A stretch of DNA of 64,000 bases from contig CANMKK010000014.1 in assembly GCA_947498455.1 (NCBI GenBank), positions 50,530 to 114,529 of the forward strand. The letters are read 5' to 3'. Source of the stretch: an uncultured Aquimarina sp. GTDB taxonomy: Bacteria > Bacteroidota > Bacteroidia > Flavobacteriales > Flavobacteriaceae. The first letter of the stretch is position 1. Every line of letters starts with the position of its first letter. The position numbers were made by a program, and so were the translations under genes. The notes under the pieces were generated by a model. The model made no database searches. It worked only from the letters and a program-made list of their open reading frames with translations, and was not told where the DNA came from. Shown here piece by piece: positions 56,501-62,333 of the stretch.

Positions 56501-57552
56501 ATGATGGAAGCAATGTAATAATCGACATTTCAGATTTTGTAGACGCGGTAGGTAGTTATACTATTCGATACAATGCTACAGATGCGTCAAATAATGCTGC
56601 TGTAGAAGTTACCAGAATTGTAAATGTTATCGATACCACGGCACCAGTAATTACCTTACTAGGAGATAATCCCCAAACAATCGAATTAGGAGCTGGATAT
56701 ACAGAATTAGGCGCTACCACAGATGATGGAAGCAATGTAATAATCGACATTTCAGATTTTGTAGATGTAGTTGGTAGTTATACGATTCTATACAATGCTA
56801 CAGATGCATCAAATAACGCTGCAGTAGAGATTACTAGAACGGTAAATGTAGTCGATACCACAGCACCAGTAATTACTTTACTAGGCGATAATCCTCAAAC
56901 AATTGAATTGGGTGATGGTTATACTGAATTAGGAGCTACCACGGATGATAGTAGCAATGTAATAATTGAGATTTCAGATTTTGTAGATGCAGTTGGTAGT
57001 TATACAGTCATATACAATGCTACAGATGCATCAAATAACGCTGCAGTAGAGGTTACTAGAATAGTAAATGTAGTCGATACCACAGCACCAGTAATTACTT
57101 TAACCGGTGATAATCCCCAAACAATTGAATTAGGTGATGGTTATACTGAATTAGGAGCTACCACAGATGATGGAAGCAATGTTGTGATTGACATTTCAGA
57201 TTTTGTAGACGCGGTAGGTAGTTATACAATTCTTTATAATGCTACTGATGCTTCAGGTAACATAGCTGTAGAAGTTAGTAGAACTGTAACTGTAGTTCCT
57301 GTTCTAGGCATAGAAGATACTATATTAAGTGCGGTAAGGATATATCCAAACCCTATGAAGAACTGGTTTATGATTTCGGGATTAATTCAGAAAGCCGATG
57401 TAGAATTATTTAATATAAACGGTCAACGTGTTATGGTTATTAGTGAATATGTTTCTGGAAAAATCAGTACAGATAGAATAGAAGCAGGAATTTATTTTGC
57501 AAGAATCACTTCAGAAAATGTAGTTAAGACCGTGAGATTAATTAAAACTTAA
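50527..57552 (+). CDS. T9SS-secreted LRR-DUF5011 protein (7 LRR blocks)
   Basis: A 2341-residue paralogue of the preceding protein. Signal peptide 1-21 (MMIKKLPIVFFLFLSYVSIS). Seven LRR blocks begin near nucleotides 50593, 51055, 51588, 52233, 53149, 54069 and 55100, each opening with a (V/I)PDDxFExYLETH-type motif; the third opener is divergent. LRRs are about 21-24 residues (for example TKLEEFEAPFNELTELNVEH). Six DUF5011 units (about 1816-2258) and a T9SS type A sorting domain nearly identical to that of the previous protein close it. The LRR part has diverged from the neighbour far more than the stalk and sorting domain have, which suggests diversifying ligand recognition on a conserved support, or homogenisation of the 3' end by gene conversion. 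Confidence 0.88.
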   Translation: MMIKKLPIVFFLFLSYVSISQETYVPDDNFENYLETHDANGNTVSVGSTESLGNGIEDDNYADATKVETVTDLDISSSMITDLTGISDFTALKTLDCASNTITSLDMSSNTKLSSLDCSNNTLTNLNLTNVSEDFLALDTRNNSDLTCIRVDDASFDLGATSNTDNHTSFNEYCDETYVPDANFEHYLETHDRSGNEVELGSYESLGNRIANDNIVFTSSINYELTQTLTIENLGISDLTGIEDFGFLETLNCASNTLTSLDVTENLNLANLFCSNNQLTSLSFANSGSYDTIDCSNNLLTSLDMTGGVMDDLRDFDATNNPGLTCIRVVDVPAAIGNFTNIDAQTLYSENCEYTYIPDDSFEAYFSTITLSDGITPVDDIPDDNYVPTANIVELTALSLRGHSPAITDLTGIKSFTALKTLDLFLHNLSSLDVSQNRELQNVWLNSNAGISSLDFTNNTKLKTVDLQGVWDLEELLFSDSTVVTFLDVRATKLTAIDLTVHPNLSNFNAEGASLLTEINTIGITPGTINAINCSSLECILVDDVAEAVAGSGTYANWTVDDTSVYCGLTYVPNDLFEYYLETHDADGNSADIGGATSLGNGVLDDDYVINKRIQNVENLAIFRRNIDDFTGIEEFVNLKEFRLITNTSSVALDLTSNTKLESIRFDYMDIESIDVTGLDQLTELYLNDCDLDALDVSTNIALESLNVSNNNLEDLDVTTNVELLELKLQRNNVAKIDISTLTKLEEFEAPFNELTELNVEHNTALESLSISSNSISELDVSGLENLAILYAYNLNISSLDLSNNSDLTRVSCSSNASLTYLNLKNGNNANLNPSDFDISDNASLTCVTVDDVDYANGILTTKDSQTIYSTFCSETYVPDDIFENYLETHDIDGNVVAVGDTNSLGNGIADDDYVGKESIEAVTILRIFNQDIADYTGLEVFKNLLEFNITTNAVSDLELDFRSNTKLEEIRCSRVDIKNINITGLTQLTDLYLYDCDLNTLDISTNIALDYMVVSYNNLETLDVSNNVELSNLQFSDNNIEEIDISTLTKLKDFDCSFNQISNLNFENNLVLESLSIGSNLIDDIDVSMLPNLDRLSAYRLNIVALDVSNNPNLLDITCIENTSLTYLNLKNGNNDLITDMDARYNPSLTCIEVDDPTAAYLTASYWDKDDIASYSEYCRFTYVPDDNFEYYLETHKENSGGTTLGNDDSLGNGVMDDYVPTEKIENVTSLWAHNQDISDFSGIEDFKALETLRINGNPVNAPLDLSNNINLNQIFCMEMGLTELNLSGLSKLSELYVTDNDLESLVIEDNTIIEGIDIENNNISELDVTNSPNITWLNYVNNNIETIDLSQNASLTILTCSGNGIESINIDNNTAIQILEIGNNPIESIDVSSLTALVSLDINTTAISDIDISNNLNISSLICNNASITNLDVSNNTSMSTLKVNDNAITGLDVSALTRLRTLECQNNQLTFLNLKNGNNDDMEVVNIRGNASLVCAEVDSPTATYISTWEVDDTSVITSVCESTYVPDDNFETYLESNGLGNGVLGDDYVLTSKIREIVDLDISSQGIEEATGIEDFSNLEILNVSLNDIEDLDLSGNTSIKELYCYRGGATKSLNLSDMTSLEKLDCYQNTFTSINLTNATALEEIQAYHTAFLDLDVSTNTALKKLYAYECPLSTINLDGANALEELYLYRNNVAGINVSNNTALTTLHSYEGALTTLNTNGATALKDAQIHRNVNLVTVDLSTNTALETVNISECELLTNINIKNGNNSNITSFDASDNESLRCIEVDDVTADFSLWSKDDTAVFNEDCTAPVIILIGDNPQEIELGAGYSELGATVDDSNDIVINSSDFIDAIGSYTIRYNATDAFGNMAVEVTRIVNVVDTTSPVITLLGDNPQTIELGAGYSELGATVDDGGDIVINSSDFIDAIGSYTIRYNATDASGNMAVEVIRTVNVVDTTAPVITLIGDNPQEIELGSGYTELGATTDDGSNVIIDISDFVDAVGSYTIRYNATDASNNAAVEVTRIVNVIDTTAPVITLLGDNPQTIELGAGYTELGATTDDGSNVIIDISDFVDVVGSYTILYNATDASNNAAVEITRTVNVVDTTAPVITLLGDNPQTIELGDGYTELGATTDDSSNVIIEISDFVDAVGSYTVIYNATDASNNAAVEVTRIVNVVDTTAPVITLTGDNPQTIELGDGYTELGATTDDGSNVVIDISDFVDAVGSYTILYNATDASGNIAVEVSRTVTVVPVLGIEDTILSAVRIYPNPMKNWFMISGLIQKADVELFNINGQRVMVISEYVSGKISTDRIEAGIYFARITSENVVKTVRLIKT
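55975..57300 (+). repeat. Six tandem 222-bp DUF5011 coding repeats
   Basis: Same unit and number as at 48593-49917. The first two units are more divergent (ELGAGYSELG, NSSDFIDAIG); the last four are close to those in the neighbouring gene. Confidence 0.9.
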
Positions 57553-57626
57553 AGAGATTAAAATTTTGATTGATAAGTATTCGTGAGTTACTAAAGAAAA
57601 TGGACCAAATAAGCAAAAATTAGCAC

Positions 57627-57643
57627 TGCCACTTTTTGCCACC
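57627..57643 (+). promoter_or_regulatory. Direct-repeat element TGCCAC-TTTT-TGCCACC
   Basis: A consensus copy, 110 bp before the next start codon. The sequence around it (ACTAAAGAAAATG...AAATAAGCAAAAATTAG) also matches the duplicated region upstream of both LRR genes. Confidence 0.55.
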
Positions 57644-57752
57644 GCTAAAACATTCTTAATGTTGGTTCTTTATAGTATCATTATACAAAGTTTCAGGATG
57701 TATTGAATTCTGATGGTTTTGAATAGAAGAAATAATTTTAAAAGCCCCTTAT

Positions 57753-60700
57753 ATGAAAAGAAAACTACTTTGGAGTATTACCATTATGTATTTTTTTGGT
57801 AACATCCTTGCCCAGTCGCAGACATTGAATGAAACTAGAGGTACCGGATCTGGTGAAAGCATCACTACGGGTGATTTCAATACGATGTATGGAGATAGTA
57901 CAGGAACAGCACAGACTAGTGCTAGCAGAACAACATTTGTTGGTTTTGGAGCAGGAAAAAATAATACGACTAGTAAAAGTACCTTTGTAGGATATTATGC
58001 GGGGCATGCTAATGTAGACGGTGTTGATAATGTATTTATTGGTTTTGAAGCAGGTGCTTTGACGAATAGAAGTATTTCTAGTTCTTTTAATGGTAGTGAC
58101 AATACTTTTATAGGAACTGAATCTGGCGAAAAGAATACTACTGGTTATGATAATACTTTTATAGGTGAAGAATCAGGACAAGAAAATACGACAGGGTATG
58201 AAAATGTTTTTATAGGTGAAGATGCTGGTTTTGAATTTACAACAGGTTATGAAAATACTTTTGTAGGTCATAGAGCTGGTGTAGCAGATTCGTTTGGAGG
58301 AGGGACTGGATATAAAAATACGGGAATAGGAAATGTGTCTATGGAGGACATCAGAGAAGGACACCACAATACAGCAGTGGGAGATTCATCTGCGACTGAT
58401 ATAGGCGATGGGATTTATAATACCATGATAGGAGCCGCTGCAGGAGTTGCCACAGAATCCGCTGATTTTAATACATTTGTAGGTGCTATGGCGGGTTGGG
58501 ATAATAATAGAACAAATGGTATGACAAATGCCAATCGTAACACTTATGTAGGATATGTGTCCGGAGCTTCTAATCGAGAAGGGGAAGATAATGCAGGGTT
58601 TGGAGCTTTTTCTGGATACGGAAGAGCCGATAGAGTAACGACGGGAGGAGAAGGATACACTTATTTTAATGGAGATACCAGAAGATATAGAACCACCTTT
58701 TTTGGATCTCAGGCAATAGCAGCGCAGAATGATGTCATCACTATGGGATATTATTCGTATAACGAAGGGCAATATGCCATTGCGATTGGTAATGAAACCA
58801 ATATGCAAAATGCTATAGGTGCTATAGGGATGGGGTATCAATTTGAAACCACAGATAATTCTGATTATTCTATAGGAATAGGGTACCAAGCTAATATTGC
58901 CCGCTCCAATGCTGTTGGGATTGGACGGTCAGTAGATATCGATAGTGACGAGGCCATTGCGATAGGAGCAAATTCGGTAGCACAAAACAATGGCGCTATT
59001 GTGATAGGAACAGGAGCCGCTTCTAATGACCTGATTGATAATACTGATGGAGATCCCGATGCTACAAGAAATATTGCCATAGGATACAATGCCATAGTAA
59101 GCGGTAGTAATGCCATTGCGATAGGGAATGGAGCAACGGCTGCTAATGATAATACTATGATCTTAGGAGGAGTGACCAACCCAGTGAGTGTTGGGATTGG
59201 TACAGTAGCACCTAACGGATATGCTACATTAGATCTTACAGGAACCAATAAAGGTTTGCTAGTAAACAGAATGACAACTGCACAGCGTACTGCCTTAGAA
59301 CCAAGATTCCCAGACCAGCCATCATCCAGCGGAATTAGAGAAGCTGAAGAAGGGCTAATGGTATATGACACGGATGAAAAGAAATTATATACATGGAGTG
59401 GAACAGATTGGTCTGCTGCAACTGAAGATAACCTCGGAGATCACACCGCTACCACTATGCTTAATATGGGAGAGAATATAATACGTTTTGATTCTGGAGA
59501 AGATAATGGAATAGAATTTAATGGGCGTAGTACCTATAAAATTTCATACGGAAGAGGTGATAATTATAATTATGGACCCGTTACAAATACAAGTATTAAA
59601 ACATCCATGAGTACAAATGTAGATAGTGGTTGGACATGGGGTACACCTAGCGGAATTCCAGTTGCAGCAATTAGTGTAGTCGGAAAAATGCAAATCGCTA
59701 ATAGTCTAAATATTGCCGGAGCTTATGAATTTCCGATTGTAGATGGTACAGATACACAGGTATTAACCACTGATGGTTCAGGTGCTTTGACGTGGTCGAC
59801 CCAGATTGATAATCAAGAACTATCCCTAACCACGAATACACTAAGTATTTCTGGTGGAAATAATACATTGGATCTATCAGGATATTTAGACAATACAGAT
59901 GAACAAGCGCTCTCTCTTTCCTCCAATATACTAAGCATTACAGGAGATGCAAATACCGTTGATCTTTCATCATACCTGGATAATACTGATAATCAGGAAT
60001 TATCCTTAGCAACTAATACGCTAAGTATTTCTGGTAATGCAGCTACGGTTGATCTTTCTTCTTATTTAGATAATACAGATGCACAAGGGATAACACTTGC
60101 CACGAATACCCTAAGTATAACAGGAAATGCTGCTACAGTTGATCTTTCTGGGTATCTGGATAACACCGATAACCAGGACTTAGACCTAAAAGGAAATACA
60201 TTGAGCTTAACCAACGATGCCTCAGTTGTTGATTTATCAGGATATCTTGATAACACAGACGCTCAAGGAATATCACTTACTACGAATACGCTAAGTATTA
60301 CGGGAAATGTGGCTACTGTGGATCTTTCGGGGTATCTGGATAACACCGATAATCAAAATTTAGAATTGTCAAATAATACACTTAGCTTAAGCAATGATGC
60401 AACTTCTGTAGATTTATCTGGATATTTGGATAATACGGATAGTCAGCAATTAAGTTTAAATGACACAGATCTAATAATTTCTGGAGGAAATTCAGTGGAT
60501 TTATCTGCGCTACAAGATGGAACAGGAACTGATAACCAAACGTTAAATTTAAATAATGCTACTTTAAGTATTAGTAATGGTAACACAGTAGATCTTTCTG
60601 CATATATAAATACGGATAACCAGAACCTGACTGCTGCTACATTAATAGGAACTGACCTTTCTATTGCGATCCAAAATGGAACTTCTGTATCGGTAGATCT

Positions 60701-61121
60701 AGAGCCGCTTATTTCGACCCTACAGTCTGATTTAAGCACAGCACAAAGCGAAGTAACCGCACTTCAGATACAAATGGCAGATGTATTGACTCGTTTACAA
60801 GCTCTAGAAGATTGTGGTTGTAATGTGTTAGGAGGAGGTGAAGTGCCCCAAGGAAAAACAAATACTCCAAAACTGTATCAAAACATACCAAACCCATTTA
60901 ATGGAACATCATCTATCAAATATTATATACCATCTGGAGTATATAAAGCAGCTATGGTGTTTAGTGATGGTAGCGGAAAAGTGATTTCCAATGTTTCATT
61001 ATCTGATCGAGGAGATGCGGAGCTAGATATTAATAGTGATGGATTAGCGGCAGGGATTTATCATTATACCTTATATGTAGAAGGTAGAAAGGTGGATACT
61101 AAAAAAATGGTTATTGAGTAA
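57753..61121 (+). CDS. T9SS-secreted protein with YadA-head-like repeats
   Basis: A 1122-residue protein with signal peptide MKRKLLWSITIMYFFGNILA. Residues about 30-490 are degenerate repeats of the type NTFIGxxAGxxNTTGYxN and AIAIGNxA, similar to the left-handed beta-roll of YadA heads. A short linker domain (KGLLVNRMTTAQRTALEP ... GLMVYDTDEKKLYTWSGTDW, about 499-555) is common in Bacteroidota surface and fibre proteins. Residues about 682-962 hold about ten 30-residue repeats (DNTDxQxLSLxTNTLSISGN, then VDLSxYL). A short coiled coil (about 983-1019) follows, then a T9SS type A sorting domain (NIPNPFNGTSSIKYYI ... KKMVIE). It is probably a fibrous, perhaps trimeric, adhesin exported by T9SS. 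The trimer is inference. Confidence 0.85.
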   Translation: MKRKLLWSITIMYFFGNILAQSQTLNETRGTGSGESITTGDFNTMYGDSTGTAQTSASRTTFVGFGAGKNNTTSKSTFVGYYAGHANVDGVDNVFIGFEAGALTNRSISSSFNGSDNTFIGTESGEKNTTGYDNTFIGEESGQENTTGYENVFIGEDAGFEFTTGYENTFVGHRAGVADSFGGGTGYKNTGIGNVSMEDIREGHHNTAVGDSSATDIGDGIYNTMIGAAAGVATESADFNTFVGAMAGWDNNRTNGMTNANRNTYVGYVSGASNREGEDNAGFGAFSGYGRADRVTTGGEGYTYFNGDTRRYRTTFFGSQAIAAQNDVITMGYYSYNEGQYAIAIGNETNMQNAIGAIGMGYQFETTDNSDYSIGIGYQANIARSNAVGIGRSVDIDSDEAIAIGANSVAQNNGAIVIGTGAASNDLIDNTDGDPDATRNIAIGYNAIVSGSNAIAIGNGATAANDNTMILGGVTNPVSVGIGTVAPNGYATLDLTGTNKGLLVNRMTTAQRTALEPRFPDQPSSSGIREAEEGLMVYDTDEKKLYTWSGTDWSAATEDNLGDHTATTMLNMGENIIRFDSGEDNGIEFNGRSTYKISYGRGDNYNYGPVTNTSIKTSMSTNVDSGWTWGTPSGIPVAAISVVGKMQIANSLNIAGAYEFPIVDGTDTQVLTTDGSGALTWSTQIDNQELSLTTNTLSISGGNNTLDLSGYLDNTDEQALSLSSNILSITGDANTVDLSSYLDNTDNQELSLATNTLSISGNAATVDLSSYLDNTDAQGITLATNTLSITGNAATVDLSGYLDNTDNQDLDLKGNTLSLTNDASVVDLSGYLDNTDAQGISLTTNTLSITGNVATVDLSGYLDNTDNQNLELSNNTLSLSNDATSVDLSGYLDNTDSQQLSLNDTDLIISGGNSVDLSALQDGTGTDNQTLNLNNATLSISNGNTVDLSAYINTDNQNLTAATLIGTDLSIAIQNGTSVSVDLEPLISTLQSDLSTAQSEVTALQIQMADVLTRLQALEDCGCNVLGGGEVPQGKTNTPKLYQNIPNPFNGTSSIKYYIPSGVYKAAMVFSDGSGKVISNVSLSDRGDAELDINSDGLAAGIYHYTLYVEGRKVDTKKMVIE

Positions 61122-61397
61122 AAATCAATATTCAAAACTTGAGACCTTACATAAAAAGAATAAAATACACTTTTAAAATTCTCTAACAGTCAATAGGATG
61201 TTGTATTTCTCGGTTAACTGTTCATATAGTTTGGAGTACAAAATATCGTTATCACGTTTTAAAAGGAGGTATTCAAATACGATGCTGTTCCCTATTGATA
61301 CAAATATATGATGCTGAAGATGTTCAAATCTTAAAAGGAGTGATTTCCAAAGATCACGTTCATGTGCATATGGAATATATGCCTTCTCAGAAAGTAA

Positions 61398-61744
61398 TAC
61401 CAATTTGATTATAAAACATCTCATATGATTTATGGATAAGAAGTTCGTATAAAGAGTTTGAATTATTTTGTGCTAGATTAAGGCATAAAATTAAATAATA
61501 GCCACTTGTGCTGAGCTGCGCCGAAGTATAGCTATTGTTGAATTTTATAACGCAGATATAGTGCAAAAGAAACGAACTATATGCGAAAGTTTTATGCGTA
61601 AATCGTATCAGATAAAACGAAGTTGCTTTTTTGATGTATGCCGCTATGATTATTTTTCATAGCCTTAGCTATGGGAAATATGAGTAAGAAAATAAAACGA
61701 AAAAATGAACAAGTTTTAACGAGAAGTATTATGGTCAAATTGTA
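61398..61744 (-). mobile_element. MITE family 2 inserted in tnpA, itself interrupted
   Basis: Begins TACCAATTTGATTATAAAAC and ends GGTCAAATTGTA, flanked by TAA (61395-61397 and 61745-61747). Subtracting the inner MITE and its 3-bp duplication (187 bp) leaves exactly 160 bp, the length of the copy at 32841-33000, to which it aligns in reverse orientation. Confidence 0.88.
61424..61607 (-). mobile_element. MITE family 1 inserted inside a family 2 MITE
   Basis: A 184-bp full-length copy beginning TATGATTTATGGATAAGAAG and ending TATGCGTAAATCGTA, flanked by TCA (61421-61423 and 61608-61610). The uninterrupted target can be read in the family 2 copy at 32841-33000 (TTTATCTGAGATGTTTTA). Confidence 0.9.
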
Positions 61745-61990
61745 TAAGTGGTTTGGTTAAGAAATTGAAGGGAAGAAGTTCCAGAAAGCTTCAACAAGAA
61801 TTTCCTGAATTACAAAAGAAATATTGGGGTAGACATTTTTGAGGAATAGGATATGATTGTTGGAGTACTGGTAATATTACCGATGAAATGGTCAATGAAT
61901 ACCTGGAGCATCACCGAAGACTGGATGATGGTAATGCAACAGATTTCATAATTGAGAAATGACCACGGGATGACTTTAAGTCACCAGCCT

Positions 61991-62021
61991 GAACCTATGG
62001 ACTTAAAGTCTATAGTGGTTC
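61991..62021 (+). other. IS200/IS605 right-end hairpin
   Basis: Arms GAACC-TATGGACTT and AAGTCTATA-GT-GGTTC form a long imperfect hairpin 29 bp after the tnpA stop, where IS200-type elements carry the subterminal structure recognised by TnpA. The left-end hairpin could not be identified. Confidence 0.6.
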
Positions 62022-62042
62022 AGTTGTTTGGACGATCCAACA

Positions 62043-62204
62043 GAACCCCATTTTTGCTATCATCATATCTAGCGAATCAGCAATGTTAACTTCATAGGTA
62101 TTGGAGTTTACTTTTACGCTGTATTTCTTGTTATTGAAATCCGATTGGATAATTTCGTTATGATACGATTTGTTCTTGTCGAGAAGATGAAATTTTGAGT
62201 GTAC
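62043..62204 (-). pseudogene. Fragment of a biotin carboxyl carrier protein
   Basis: The reverse strand encodes KFHLLDKNKSYHNEIIQSDF followed by NNKKYSVKVNSNTYEVNIAD and SLDMMIAKMGF, then loses similarity. This resembles the N-terminal, pre-biotinyl part of the flavobacterial acetyl-CoA/propionyl-CoA carboxylase biotin carboxyl carrier subunit. The start and the whole biotinyl domain (with the AMKM lysine) are missing, and a stop lies just upstream, so it is a gene scrap. It sits right next to the IS200 remnant, which may have truncated or carried it. Confidence 0.55.
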
Positions 62205-62249
62205 TTATATGATTAGTTTAGTTACATAATCCCCAAAAAAAATCAAGCT

Positions 62250-62267
62250 TGCAACCTTTTTGCAACC
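62250..62267 (+). promoter_or_regulatory. Direct-repeat element TGCAACC-TTTT-TGCAACC
   Basis: A perfect 7-mer direct repeat with T4 spacer ending 67 bp before the next start codon: the same architecture and position as the TGTCCGG elements, with a different word. Confidence 0.6.
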
Positions 62268-62299
62268 CCTTCTAACACTATTTTTCTAAGCTGTTATTA

Positions 62300-62307
62300 T
62301 AATTTTG
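62300..62307 (+). promoter_or_regulatory. -7 promoter box TAATTTTG
   Basis: Matches the Bacteroidota -7 consensus TAnnTTTG, 27 bp before the start codon. The direct repeat lies 33-50 bp upstream of it, where an activator would bind. Confidence 0.45.
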
Positions 62308-62333
62308 TTACCATAATTTAAAAACCCCTTACT

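Larger units (their letters stand above)
61193..61962 (+). pseudogene. tnpA: IS200/IS605-type transposase gene split by two nested MITEs
   Basis: The part before the inserts reads LTVHIVWSTKYRYHVLKGGI, then QIYDAEDVQILKGVISKDHV and HVHMEYMPSQKV, to 61397. The part after them reads SGLVKKLKGRSSRKLQQEFP, KKYWGRHF, a TGA stop (61840-61842) where TGG (Trp) is expected, then GIGYDCWSTGNITDEMVNEY to 61962. Joining 61397 to 61748 restores one frame of about 139 codons, normal for the Y1 HUH transposase TnpA of IS200-type elements. The start codon position holds ATA. It is therefore dead by start loss, nonsense mutation and insertion. Confidence 0.88.

Noticed and set aside
57753..61121. Type V trimeric autotransporter
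   Set aside because: There is no C-terminal YadA anchor barrel; the end is a T9SS sorting domain.
61173..61424. An 83-residue reverse-strand reading frame
   Set aside because: It is antisense to the 5' part of the IS200-type tnpA, which aligns convincingly on the plus strand.
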